From: Gynuella sunshinyii YC6258
GTDB lineage: Bacteria; Pseudomonadota; Gammaproteobacteria; Pseudomonadales; Natronospirillaceae
Direction of reading: 5' to 3'
NCBI RefSeq assembly: GCF_000940805.1
Contig: NZ_CP007142.1
Coordinates: 2,022,593-2,086,592 of the forward strand
Length of the DNA: 64,000 nt
In this document: one piece after another, positions 1 to 8,285 of the stretch
Layout: each line of letters opens with the position of its first letter
How positions within the stretch are numbered: the stretch's first letter is position 1
The notes under the pieces: generated by a model
Databases searched by the model: none
Seen by the model: the letters and a program-made list of their open reading frames with translations, nothing else
Told to the model about the DNA's origin: nothing
Program-made: the position numbers and the translations under genes

Positions 1-520
1 TCGCATATAATATCCTCCAATTCCTTCACCAGCTCTAAAAATTTTGCCAGTCACCTTTAAACGTGGACTCTTGTAAAAACAAGCACCAGTCTCTTCATTA
101 TATTCGCAACGTTCTTGGCAAACGTCCATGGGTAAGTCGGTTTCCTTGGGATAACTTAGTAAAGCAGAAAACTCTGAACTAGATTCTTTGTATAGGTCTT
201 CAATAACAAAGTCTGGCCAATGATTAGCGTATATATATAACAATATCCTTGTTGAGTTTGTCATCTCCATTGTGAACAGCAAGAACGCATTGTCCCTCTT
301 CAGGTCGATACCCTCCTGTCGACTTTGCGCTATAAAAATCCTTTACCGTCACTTCCTTCCCGAGATACTGTTTTGTGAATTCATCAGTCCCCATATCGTA
401 AATCATAGCCGGCGTAATCAGCTTATCATCATCCACCGTGCCAATAGTTCTAAGATCTGGCTTGCAGGCGGTTAAGGTCGCTATGCAGAAGCCAATGCTG
501 ATAAGTGTTTTGAGGTTCAT
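1..520 (-). pseudogene. Frameshifted lipoprotein gene, runs off the left edge
   Basis: The start ATG (518-520) follows an AGGA ribosome site. The N-terminus is a lipoprotein signal (MNLKTLISIGFCIATLTAC, lipobox LTAC), so the product should be anchored in a membrane. The frame ends in a stop at 224-226. One base shift within the alternating TA tract at 230-239 opens a second frame that runs without a stop to position 1 and reads like real protein, with paired cysteines (DVCQERCEY) and a further segment ACFYKSPRLKVTGKIF. The most economical reading is a single gene broken by a slip in the TA repeat; a sequencing error is the alternative. Function is not recognised. Confidence 0.6.
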
Positions 521-652
521 GGTTTCATCCTGAAATGTCGACTCGAAAAGATTGCTGATCATTATCTGGCTTTGAATCTGGAGTACAAGGAACTGGTACT
601 AAAAATGACGGTGGATAGCGCGTGCATTCTCCAGTTCACGATGGCTTACGGG

Positions 653-961
653 TTAACGTGGAGTGCTGGTGTTTTTGTCCAATTGATTGCTGGCATGAAG
701 GGTCTTTAATTCTCTGGTATTCGCTTCTCTCAGCGCTTGTATCTGTTGCCGTTCGCATTCATTGAGATCTTCAAATAATTGATTCAGTCGCTGTTGCAGG
801 TGTTCAAAAAATCCGCAGGCAGCATGGGCGATTGAGGCGGTTTTTTCGTCATCGTGTGAGGTCAGCATATGGATAATTGCCTGACCACCGGTGAGGGTGT
901 TGGCGGTGATGTTCAGATCGTGTTTGATGGATTCGAGAGAGGGAGGTGTCGTGTTAGGCAT
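653..961 (-). CDS. Small hypothetical protein, alpha-helical
   Basis: About 102 residues starting MPNTTPPSLESIKHDLN. The middle and C-terminal half are rich in Gln, Glu, Leu and Arg (EHLQQRLNQLFEDLNECERQQIQALREA), suggesting a helical or coiled-coil protein, probably cytoplasmic since no signal or membrane segment is seen. The start overlaps the end of the upstream gene by eight bases (ATGCCTAA), so the two are probably translated together. No family assignment can be made; small helical proteins of this kind are common in prophage remnants and mobile islands. Confidence 0.6.
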   Translation of the reverse strand: MPNTTPPSLESIKHDLNITANTLTGGQAIIHMLTSHDDEKTASIAHAACGFFEHLQQRLNQLFEDLNECERQQIQALREANTRELKTLHASNQLDKNTSTPR

Positions 962-1298
962 AATGTTGTTCCTGTTTTGAAGCAAATTCTGCCCCCTCGT
1001 TGGTGGTAAACAACTTTTTTTGGGGGCAGGCCGAGCGGGTTACCACAACCGTCAAAACAGAAACGGCCCAGCCGAAGCTGGCCCGCCGACCTGCCATAAT
1101 GAGCAGGCGCGAGAGTTCGCAGGCGATAAAAAACATATTCATGCTTTTTAGCCTCTGTTTTGACCTCGGGGTGGTAATTCCCGGCGCTGGATTTTGCCAG
1201 CGCGTGGGAGATGCTACGTGATAGAGGGATGCAGGGTCAATATCCCCGTTACTTGTTGGTGGGATAGGCCTGTACGATCCAACCATGAAGCCTGCCAC
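954..1298 (-). CDS. Conserved small protein of unknown function
   Basis: About 114 residues from a GTG start, or 110 from an ATG at 1286. The region NMFFIACELSRLLIMAGRRAS resembles a type of small conserved protein often found near integrated elements of gammaproteobacteria, sometimes annotated as Ash-like or cell-division-inhibitor-like; that link is from memory and tentative. The downstream gene starts inside its last codons, indicating a two-gene operon. The Arg- and Cys-containing C-terminus has no motif I can name. Confidence 0.45.
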   Translation of the reverse strand: MAGFMVGSYRPIPPTSNGDIDPASLYHVASPTRWQNPAPGITTPRSKQRLKSMNMFFIACELSRLLIMAGRRASFGWAVSVLTVVVTRSACPQKKLFTTNEGAEFASKQEQHYA

Positions 1299-1366
1299 AG
1301 TCTGATAGATTGGTGTGGCAGATTGATGAATGCTGGTCTTATAATCCTTCCCTCCAAATTCGTTGT

Positions 1367-1777
1367 ATGACTTATTTCTGTATGCAAAAAATTATCATTT
1401 TGATCACTCTGTTATTTGTCCTGTTTATTGCCCGTATTATTTTTCTGGCCGATACCGGCGGCGACAGTATTTTCTTCGATCTCGGCAAGGCGGTTCCTTA
1501 TGGCGATAAAGTGGCGCATTTTTGTTTGTATGGTTTGTTGACGTTGTTAGTGAATTGGGCCTTCCAGTTCCGTCAGTTGAGTCTTTATCGCTGGCGTCCT
1601 TATCTGGGTTCGATACTGGTTGTGGTTTTTGCAGTGCTAGAGGAGCTGAGCCAGGGTTGGTTTCCGACCCGCACGTTGGATATCGTTGATCTGCTTGCCG
1701 ATGCGGCAGGTATTACGGTGTTCAGTGTCATCAGTTTTTGGTTGCAACGCACTCAACAACGTTACCGGGAAAACTAA
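1367..1777 (+). CDS. VanZ-like membrane protein
   Basis: About 136 residues with an N-terminal membrane segment (MQKIIILITLLFVLFIARII), a second around the LYGLLTLLVNWAF region and further hydrophobic stretches. The signature pattern DKVAHFCLYGLL followed by LEELSQGWFPTRTLDIVDLL is typical of the VanZ family, named after a teicoplanin-resistance accessory protein whose biochemical role is still unclear. Most chromosomal members are not resistance genes. ATG 1382 is an equally plausible start; neither candidate has a strong ribosome site. The gene appears monocistronic. Confidence 0.8.
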   Translation: MTYFCMQKIIILITLLFVLFIARIIFLADTGGDSIFFDLGKAVPYGDKVAHFCLYGLLTLLVNWAFQFRQLSLYRWRPYLGSILVVVFAVLEELSQGWFPTRTLDIVDLLADAAGITVFSVISFWLQRTQQRYREN

Positions 1778-1882
1778 TCCATTATTGGTAATGCGTATTT
1801 CCGGCTTCGGGCTTTATTTGCTATTTCTTTCCCGGCAGTGAGTCATTAAAAAAATTATCTGATGTTATTCTTAAACAGAGTG

Positions 1883-1911
1883 TTGACTCGCTAAAAATAT
1901 GGGCGTAAATT
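1883..1911 (+). promoter_or_regulatory. Candidate sigma-70 promoter before the rtcB operon
   Basis: TTGACT (1883-1888), a 17-base spacer and TAAATT (1906-1911) give a good -35/-10 pair. The -10 lies in the loop of a GGGCG/CGCCC hairpin (1901-1917) followed by TCGTTTTT, so the same stretch could act as a weak terminator. Sequence match only. Confidence 0.4.
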
Positions 1912-1955
1912 TCGCCCTCGTTTTTAACCCACATTTCATTATCAGGAGGCCAAAC

Positions 1956-2049
1956 ATGTATCAGAATCAAATCATTGCGCGCCTCGTGTCTTTCTCTTTC
2001 CGGTAATACTCTTTTTGCCGGTCAGTCAGACCGGGGCTCCAATAGTTAA
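1956..2049 (+). pseudogene. Decayed short secreted-peptide gene, possible
   Basis: An ATG at 1956 stands behind a very strong ribosome site (AGGAGG, six bases upstream) but the frame stops after 16 codons. A one-base shift continues as LSLSGNTLFAGQSDRGSNS to a stop at 2047-2049, which looks like the end of a signal peptide plus a short mature part. This could be a leader peptide of the following operon or a frameshifted remnant. Evidence is thin. Confidence 0.25.
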
Positions 2050-2217
2050 TTATCAAGATTACTTTGAACGATGTATCTGTCGATGCCAATCGTCATGTGC
2101 TGATGATTTCTGCTGTGGCTTTATCGTTCGTTTGAAGTTGATTTTTAAACACTTCGATACCGTTATTTTTTCCGCCCGATTGTGGTGGAACGGTGCGGTA
2201 TTGCTTGGAGTTTTATC

Positions 2218-2625
2218 GTGGCAATATCAAAACAATGGCTACACGAAGCCAAACTGTTATGCGATGAACCTGGTCCTGAAGATGGCGTGGATCCGCGCGA
2301 ACTGGCCAGATTTCGTTTAACCCGAAAAACCAAACAAAACCGGCCTCTGGAAAAAGTTGCCCAGAGAACAATATCGTTGTGGATCATGGCCGAGCTGGCG
2401 GATGACGTCTTCAGAGATATCGATGTTGCAGCGGTGCAACTCACAGAAGATGGCCAGTTTTTGTGGGTATTAATACATCATTATTCATCTGCGCAGGCTC
2501 AGACAGAAGTGGCGCTGCAAAAGCTCAACGCACTTCAGGGGTATTTGAGGGCTCAAGTAGCCAGAGCCGTGAATCGTAAACGGGTTCCGGTTTTGAAATT
2601 TGAAGTATTACAGATGGATCGATAG
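2218..2625 (+). CDS. RbfA-like ribosome-binding factor domain protein
   Basis: About 135 residues from a GTG start chosen because TTGGAG lies seven bases upstream. The C-terminal half (KLNALQGYLRAQVARAVNRK then RVPVLKFEV) matches the end of the RbfA fold, the KH-like protein that binds 30S precursors at helix 1 of 16S rRNA. The N-terminal part (ELARFRLTRKTKQNRPLEKV) is unlike housekeeping RbfA, so this is probably a paralogue. It ends 12 bases before rtcB, whose ribosome site overlaps the stop codon region, so the genes are an operon. A role in recognising damaged rRNA or ribosomes for RtcB is an inference from this context. Confidence 0.65.
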   Translation: MAISKQWLHEAKLLCDEPGPEDGVDPRELARFRLTRKTKQNRPLEKVAQRTISLWIMAELADDVFRDIDVAAVQLTEDGQFLWVLIHHYSSAQAQTEVALQKLNALQGYLRAQVARAVNRKRVPVLKFEVLQMDR

Positions 2626-2637
2626 GAGGAAAACAGG

Positions 2638-3834
2638 ATGCCTATACAAACGTTGATGACCAAGGGAAAGGCCCCGGTCAAAATATACACCGATGAGGTG
2701 GAACCGGCTGCCATGCAGCAGCTTTATAATTTGTCGCAACTGCCATTTATTCACAGTCATATTGCGGTTATGCCGGATGTGCATATGGGTAAGGGCGCAA
2801 CGGTTGGATCAGTGATTCCGACCAAAGGTGCCATTATTCCAGCGGCGGTTGGTGTGGATATCGGATGTGGTATGAATGCGGTTCGGTTGTCGGTCAATGC
2901 CTCGCATTTGCCGGATAACCTGCGCCGTATTCGTTCAACCATCGAAGCGGCGATTCCGGTTGGATTTAATATGCATAAGTCTGATCGCGCGCGGCCGACT
3001 TCAATCCGTGCCCTTGCGGTGGGTTTGGATCGGATCATCGGTAAGCATCGTAAGATTTATTCGATGCAGAAAAAACCGTATCAGACCTGGATACGGCAAC
3101 TGGGTACTCTGGGTGGTGGCAATCATTTTATTGAGCTGTGCCTGGATGAAAATAACGATATCTGGATCATGCTGCATTCCGGCAGCCGTGGCATCGGCAA
3201 TGCGATTGGCCAGTATTTTATTGAACTGGCCCGCCGTGATATGGGGCGCCATCTGATGAATCTGCCGGATAAGGATCTGGCTTATTTTTCGGAAGGCGCG
3301 GAGCACTTTGATGACTACATCGAAGCGGTGGAATGGGCACAGGAATATGCCATGACCAACCGCCGGGAAATGATGCGGATGATTCTTGATTCGTTACGCA
3401 AGCAATTTCCAGGTTTTAAAGTCACCAAGGAGGCGATTAATTGTCACCACAATTATGTGAGTCGTGAATATCATTTTGGTGAGCATGTTTACGTCACTCG
3501 AAAAGGAGCCATACGGGCGGGCGAGGGCGAACTGGGCATTATTCCCGGTAGTATGGGAGCAAAGTCTTTTATCGTACGCGGTAAGGGACAGCCGCAGTCT
3601 TTTTGCTCGTGCTCCCATGGCGCCGGTCGGACAATGAGTCGCAGTGCCGCTAAACGGAAATTTACCGACATGGATGTGGAGCGTCAGACGGCAGGTGTTG
3701 AGTGCCGTAAAGACAGCGGAGTGATCGATGAGATACCCGCTGCGTATAAGGATATTGATACCGTGATGGCCCATCAAAGTGATTTGATTGAGGTGGTGCA
3801 TACGCTGAAACAAGTGGTTTGCGTCAAAGGATGA
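2638..3834 (+). CDS. rtcB: RNA-splicing ligase RtcB family
   Basis: 398 residues, close to E. coli RtcB (408). RtcB joins RNA 2',3'-cyclic phosphate (or 3'-phosphate) ends to 5'-OH ends using GTP and Mn2+. Visible signatures are PDVHMGKG near residue 46, GVDIGCGM near 72 (metal-binding Asp and Cys), GGGNHFIEL, HSGSRG, GSMGAKSFIVRGK and the guanylylated-His motif SCSHGAGR. All key residues appear present, so the enzyme should be active. AGGAGG lies eight bases before the ATG. The partners are an RbfA-like gene upstream and an unknown gene six bases downstream, not RtcA, which marks this as an alternative RtcB repair operon. No RtcR-type regulator is nearby. Confidence 0.95.
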   Translation: MPIQTLMTKGKAPVKIYTDEVEPAAMQQLYNLSQLPFIHSHIAVMPDVHMGKGATVGSVIPTKGAIIPAAVGVDIGCGMNAVRLSVNASHLPDNLRRIRSTIEAAIPVGFNMHKSDRARPTSIRALAVGLDRIIGKHRKIYSMQKKPYQTWIRQLGTLGGGNHFIELCLDENNDIWIMLHSGSRGIGNAIGQYFIELARRDMGRHLMNLPDKDLAYFSEGAEHFDDYIEAVEWAQEYAMTNRREMMRMILDSLRKQFPGFKVTKEAINCHHNYVSREYHFGEHVYVTRKGAIRAGEGELGIIPGSMGAKSFIVRGKGQPQSFCSCSHGAGRTMSRSAAKRKFTDMDVERQTAGVECRKDSGVIDEIPAAYKDIDTVMAHQSDLIEVVHTLKQVVCVKG

Positions 3835-3840
3835 TGACAT

Positions 3841-4785
3841 ATGAAACAGGAAATAGTGACCGAGGTGATCGCCTGTCTTTCTGAAGACAGGACATTATTC
3901 CGGTATTTTAAAGGACAGTACGCTGCTTATCTGTTGTCGTGTATCAGCCGATCCGGTACTACTGTCCAGGCTGTGAAGCAGTCCCCGTTCAGAGGACTGT
4001 TGGAACAGCCTGATGTCAGAAAGGTGCTTTCGGTTAGTGGAGATGGTTCGCTTGCGTCCGGTGTGTTTGATTATGTCTGGAATGAATCGTGTCAGTCTTT
4101 TGTGCTGACTCTGGGTCAATGGGGCAGCAAACGATGGGGTATTCAGACCACCCGTAATGGCTATAATCTGGTGTTGCAGATGAATTTTTCCGAGCAGCAC
4201 AATCGTGCTTATCAGCGGTTGTTGAAACCCACTCAGGATCATGTGTTTAACTACGCAGGTCATCCTGTTGCTGAGCGGAAGGAGGACGCTCTGTATCGTG
4301 ATACTCTGGCTTGGGCGCGGCTGGATATAGATCTGGATACTGGTGAGGCGCTGATTGAGGAAGTTCAGAGTGATTGGGTTCGACGGGTAAGAACGGCATT
4401 GTCACAATTGAATTCAAAAGGAAAAATCGCTGCTTATTATGGTCGTTGTCTACAGTGTGATGGCAATACATTTCGGCGCTATGCGGAGGAGGTATTCTTA
4501 CCGTTTGCGTCAATCTGGTCCGAAGCCATGCTGACAGCGGCCATACGTTTTATTCGTGAGGAGCTTGGTATTGGTCGTATTTATTATCATACCCATGAAT
4601 CTGGCGCATTGTTGAAGGGGATTCGCGGCAGTCATCCGCCGAGGTCGTTGTACACTGATTTGCCGAGGAAATTTTGTTTCCAGCAGACAGATCAGGCACC
4701 GGTGTTTATTCGTGAGGATAGGGTATTCAAGCGTAAGTGTCGTGCCATTCGCACAAAATTGTTATGGCATGAACTGATCTTATAA
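3841..4785 (+). CDS. Conserved hypothetical protein in the rtcB operon
   Basis: 314 residues, starting six bases after the rtcB stop, so almost certainly co-transcribed. No signal or membrane segment. The centre contains LDIDLDTGEALIEEVQSDWV; a similar EE(I/V)QSDW motif occurs in large phage and mobile-element polyvalent proteins, but that does not give a function. Two cysteines sit in GRCLQCDGN. The C-terminal third (LGIGRIYYHTHESGALLKGI) is His-rich. I do not recognise the family; the context suggests a partner in RNA or ribosome repair or in its triggering. Confidence 0.8.
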   Translation: MKQEIVTEVIACLSEDRTLFRYFKGQYAAYLLSCISRSGTTVQAVKQSPFRGLLEQPDVRKVLSVSGDGSLASGVFDYVWNESCQSFVLTLGQWGSKRWGIQTTRNGYNLVLQMNFSEQHNRAYQRLLKPTQDHVFNYAGHPVAERKEDALYRDTLAWARLDIDLDTGEALIEEVQSDWVRRVRTALSQLNSKGKIAAYYGRCLQCDGNTFRRYAEEVFLPFASIWSEAMLTAAIRFIREELGIGRIYYHTHESGALLKGIRGSHPPRSLYTDLPRKFCFQQTDQAPVFIREDRVFKRKCRAIRTKLLWHELIL

Positions 4786-4797
4786 ATAACTCAAACT

Positions 4798-4941
4798 AAG
4801 AGGTCTCTGAAAAATGGCCTATTTTCGCGCAGGACGTTGTCAGCGCCAGTCTCACATCCTCATTACACCAGTAAACTGCGGTGTTGCGAGTGGTGCTTCC
4901 TGGCCAGCGTCAAAACTGTTCCTATTTTTCAGAGGCCTCTT
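4798..4941 (+). repeat. MITE-like element, copy A
   Basis: A 143-base element bounded by imperfect inverted repeats: left AAGAGGTCTCTGAAAAATGG, right (read inward) AAGAGGCCTCTGAAAAATAG. It has no coding capacity. A second copy, in reverse orientation and sharing most of its interior (CGCGCAGGACG, TCACATCCTCATT, TTGCGAGTGGTGCTTCCT), lies at 52477-52616. The structure fits a non-autonomous derivative of an insertion sequence; no transposase with these ends is in the window and no clear target duplication is visible. Confidence 0.8.
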
Positions 4942-5087
4942 GGTTACACACTCGTTGGCATGATAAAACTTTCGTGCTCCTATCATCAGATCGGGTCGTT
5001 TGGTCTGAAGCTACCAGACTCCGGTTCTCTTGGCTGAAGTCAATACGAATGCCGTCGCAATTGCGGTCCGTCAATATAAATACCGGT

Positions 5088-5112
5088 AATAATGAGATAT
5101 ATTCTCATTATT
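5088..5112 (+). promoter_or_regulatory. Fur box upstream of the multicopper oxidase
   Basis: A perfect dyad AATAATGAGA-TATAT-TCTCATTATT. The AATGAGA-N5-TCTCATT arrangement is the standard layout of a Fur operator. It lies 27 bases before the oxidase start, suitable for iron-dependent repression. Confidence 0.7.
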
Positions 5113-5138
5113 ATTGCAGAATCAAGAGGCGGGTTGTC

Positions 5139-6524
5139 ATGATAAACAGACGGGATTTTCTCGGATCCATGTTGTCCACGGTGGTCGTTGCCGGAACGGT
5201 GGGCTTTCCCAGATTTTCACTGGCCGCCAGCGGCAGTGATGATCCCTATGATTATGTCCTGACGGCCGAGCCGGCTGATATTTCGCTGGTACCCGGAGGC
5301 GTTACCCATGCCCTGTGTTTTGACGGTGGTTATCCGGCTCCGATCATTCGTGGACGCCAGGGCAAAACGCTGCGGATTCTGTTTAAGAACCGTCTTAACG
5401 AGCCCACGACCATTCACTGGCATGGCTTGCGGATACCCATAGAGATGGACGGTGTGCCATTTCTGTCGCAACCACCCATCGCTGCCGGTGAGGATTTTCT
5501 CTATGAATTTGTACCGCCGGATGCCGGTACTTTCTGGTATCACCCACACGTTAACAGCATGATTCAGCTGGGTAAGGGGCTGGTAGGCGCAATCATTATC
5601 GATGAAGCAGAAGCTGTCGATTTTGATCATGAAGAAGTGTTGCTGTTGAAAAACTGGCATGTGAATGAGGATGGCAGCTTCAGTGAATTTACCTCACCGC
5701 GTAATGCCGCCCGGATGGGCACGCCAGGGCGCTGGGAAACGGTAAATGGCCAACATAAACCGACGTTCCCGGTGCCGGCCAACGCTTTGACCCGCATCCG
5801 TTTGCTGAATGTTGATAACACGCTGATTTATAACATCGCCATCCCGGATCATTCCGCCTGGGTGGTTGCCATTGATGGCAGTCCGGTGAATGAGCCCTAT
5901 CCGTTGCAGGTGCACCCTATGGGACCGGGCATGCGTCTTGATTTGGCAGTGGTAACGCCGGCAGCGGGTGAGTCTGTCAGAATCAAAAATGCCAAAGGCC
6001 GGTTGATGTTTGATCTGGTGGATTTCCAGGTTGAAGCATCTGCTTTCAAACGTCAGGCTGGTCCGGTTAAATCGTTACCGGCAAATCCGATACCAAAACC
6101 AGACCTCGGACACGCTGAAACCGTCAATTTTGTCTTCGAGTGGGAAGGTGCTATCAGCCCGGCTGATAAGGATGGTAACAGTGATCCGAAATTCTGGACC
6201 ATCAATCGTCGTGCCTGGGATAAAATGACCGCTGATTATATTCCGGATCCAGTGGCCAGACTGACACTGGGCAAAAGCTACATTTTCAATCTGCGTAACA
6301 ATACGCCAAACAGCCACCCTATTCATCTGCATGGGTTTATCTGGATCGTATTGAACTCCAATAAGAAAGACATCGTGCCCTTTCACACGGATACCGTGCT
6401 ACTGGAAAAGAATGAAACCGTTCAGGTTGCATTTGTGGCCGATAACCCGGGTCGCTGGATGTATCACTGCCATGTGATAGAACATATGAAAACCGGTCTG
6501 ATGGGCTATATTGAGGTTGCTTGA
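5139..6524 (+). CDS. Multicopper oxidase, Tat-exported
   Basis: 461 residues. The N-terminus NRRDFLGSML is a twin-arginine signal, so the folded copper enzyme would be exported to the periplasm. Copper-ligand motifs are all present: HWHG near residue 93, WYHPHVNS near 133, HPIHLHG near 394 and HCHVIEHMKTGLM near 443, giving complete type 1 and type 2/3 sites. Such enzymes oxidise Cu(I), Fe(II) or phenolic substrates with reduction of oxygen to water. The start was chosen for the Tat signal and an AGAGG site; the longer frame upstream runs into the MITE. A Fur-type dyad directly upstream favours an iron-linked role such as ferroxidase or siderophore-related oxidation, but copper tolerance is possible. 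Confidence 0.93.
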   Translation: MINRRDFLGSMLSTVVVAGTVGFPRFSLAASGSDDPYDYVLTAEPADISLVPGGVTHALCFDGGYPAPIIRGRQGKTLRILFKNRLNEPTTIHWHGLRIPIEMDGVPFLSQPPIAAGEDFLYEFVPPDAGTFWYHPHVNSMIQLGKGLVGAIIIDEAEAVDFDHEEVLLLKNWHVNEDGSFSEFTSPRNAARMGTPGRWETVNGQHKPTFPVPANALTRIRLLNVDNTLIYNIAIPDHSAWVVAIDGSPVNEPYPLQVHPMGPGMRLDLAVVTPAAGESVRIKNAKGRLMFDLVDFQVEASAFKRQAGPVKSLPANPIPKPDLGHAETVNFVFEWEGAISPADKDGNSDPKFWTINRRAWDKMTADYIPDPVARLTLGKSYIFNLRNNTPNSHPIHLHGFIWIVLNSNKKDIVPFHTDTVLLEKNETVQVAFVADNPGRWMYHCHVIEHMKTGLMGYIEVA

Positions 6525-6560
6525 TGTGCTGATCCCACCAGTGATGGTGAGGTAACAAAG

Positions 6561-6594
6561 AAAAACCCGCTGAAGCTGATCAGCGGGTTTTTTT
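6561..6594. terminator. Bidirectional Rho-independent terminator
   Basis: AAAAACCCGCTGA and TCAGCGGGTTTTTTT form a long stem with a six-base loop between the converging oxidase and carrier genes, with T runs on both strands. Confidence 0.9.
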
Positions 6595-6606
6595 ATGGCA
6601 GTCTGG

Positions 6607-8034
6607 TCAGAGATCGGTTTGCAGCGCCACTCGGGAAGCTGCTTTGAACTTCCATAAAAAGGCGACTAATGCCACTACAGCAGTACCGATGCCCAGTATG
6701 GTGGAGATCTGCATGGGCAGATTAAAACCGATGGTGGCATTGGCCAGATAAGTAATGGTAACAGCCGTCATGAATGTTGCTGGTATGGTGCAGATCCAAT
6801 GCAGTTTGCCTTCTTTGGCAAGATAGGCAGCAGCAGCCCAGAGCATGATCATTGCGGTGGTCTGGTTGGCCCAGCCGAAATAACGCCAGATCACACCAAA
6901 TTCGGCTTTGCTGATGATGAAGCCAATGACGAACATAGGAACCGCGATCATTAACCGGCGTGACATGGCTTGTTGTGGCAGTTTCATAAAATCCGCCACT
7001 ATTAAACGGGCACTTCTGAAGGCCGTATCTCCGGAGGTAATGGGCAGTACAATCACGCCCAGTACCGCCAGAATGCCACCGACGCTGCCAAGTAAAGAAG
7101 TAGATACCTCATGAACTACCGCAGCCGGCCCACCGGCTGCCAGAGTCGCGTTCAGGGCTTCGGTATTATCGTAAAAGGAGAGCCCCAGCGTACACCAGAT
7201 TAATGCAATTACGCCTTCACCAATCATGGCACCATAGAACACGAAACGGCCTGCACTTTCATTTTTCATGCAGCGGGCCATCAGTGGTGATTGTGTTGCA
7301 TGAAAACCGGATACCGCGCCGCAGGCAATGGTAATAAACAACAGCGGCCATAATGGTAGATCAGTAGGATGCAGATTTTCGGCGAAGTTCAGACCTTGAG
7401 AGTAGAAATTGTGGTCGCTGACTGCCAGACCGATGACCAGTCCGACGGACATAAATAACAACAGCGCACCAAAGAACGGATAAAAGCGGCCAATGATTTT
7501 ATCGATGGGTACGATAGTGGCGATGATGTAATAAGCGAAAATGACCGCAACCCAGAACGTCACGCCCATATCGGCCAGGTTAGCCAGCAATTTGGCCGGG
7601 CCCAACACAAACACTATGCCGACCAGCAGTAACAGGATGACGGCAAATATGTTCATAAAATGACGGGCGATGGTGCCCAGTTGCTCACCCACAACATTGG
7701 GGACTGAGCTGCCGTTGGAACGCACGGATAACATGCCGGAAAAATAATCATGTACCGCACCGGCGAATATACAGCCAATGACAATCCACAGCATAGCGAC
7801 CGGGCCGTATAGTGCTCCCAGAATCGGGCCGAAAATCGGGCCCAGGCCAGCGATATTCAACAGTTGAATCAAATAAATCTTTTTATTGGACATCGGTACA
7901 TAGTCCACGCCGTCAGCAGACGTGGTGGCCGGTGTTGGACGCTCTGGCATTGGCCCGAAGACCTTCTCCACAAATTTGCCGTAGGTAAAATAGCCGGACA
8001 ACAGAATGCCGACACAAATCAAGAACCAAACCAT
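6607..8034 (-). CDS. CstA-family carrier (pyruvate/peptide transporter)
   Basis: 475 residues with many membrane segments. The conserved N-terminal part (LLNIAGLGPIFGPILGALYG then HDYFSGMLSVRSNG) and the GFHATQSPLMARCMKNE and LPITSGDTAFRSAR motifs identify the CstA family. E. coli CstA and BtsT, both pyruvate/H+ carriers, are about 700 residues; this is the shorter type common in other bacteria. AGAGG stands before the start. A BtsS/BtsR-type two-component system, which controls btsT in E. coli, lies 10 kb away at 18134-20586, so pyruvate uptake controlled by that pair is a reasonable inference. Confidence 0.92.
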   Translation of the reverse strand: MVWFLICVGILLSGYFTYGKFVEKVFGPMPERPTPATTSADGVDYVPMSNKKIYLIQLLNIAGLGPIFGPILGALYGPVAMLWIVIGCIFAGAVHDYFSGMLSVRSNGSSVPNVVGEQLGTIARHFMNIFAVILLLLVGIVFVLGPAKLLANLADMGVTFWVAVIFAYYIIATIVPIDKIIGRFYPFFGALLLFMSVGLVIGLAVSDHNFYSQGLNFAENLHPTDLPLWPLLFITIACGAVSGFHATQSPLMARCMKNESAGRFVFYGAMIGEGVIALIWCTLGLSFYDNTEALNATLAAGGPAAVVHEVSTSLLGSVGGILAVLGVIVLPITSGDTAFRSARLIVADFMKLPQQAMSRRLMIAVPMFVIGFIISKAEFGVIWRYFGWANQTTAMIMLWAAAAYLAKEGKLHWICTIPATFMTAVTITYLANATIGFNLPMQISTILGIGTAVVALVAFLWKFKAASRVALQTDL

Positions 8035-8285
8035 ATCGTATTCCTCTGTTATTTTTATCGTTGGAGTTCCCAGGCAGCAGACTAACGCTGGCAGAAAGCA
8101 ATTGCCTTTACCATATACTGAACGGCGATATACTGAATTAAGCGGTAATATTTACGGTTTGAGTGGTTTCCACTGCAAGCTGGAAGGCAACAAGTGTTGC
8201 CGCCACAGGTCATTGTCTTGTTCCTGTGCTGATCAGAATGCTGTTCAATGGCGGTGATACTTCCTTCGGACTATTAGGGCTTGTT

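Noticed and set aside
2015-2320. 101-codon Cys-rich frame before the RbfA-like gene
   Set aside because: It overlaps the well-supported GTG start at 2218 in another frame and has no ribosome site.
4881-5138. In-frame extension of the multicopper oxidase to 4881
   Set aside because: The extension runs through the MITE and the Fur box, and the Tat signal with a ribosome site marks the start at 5139.
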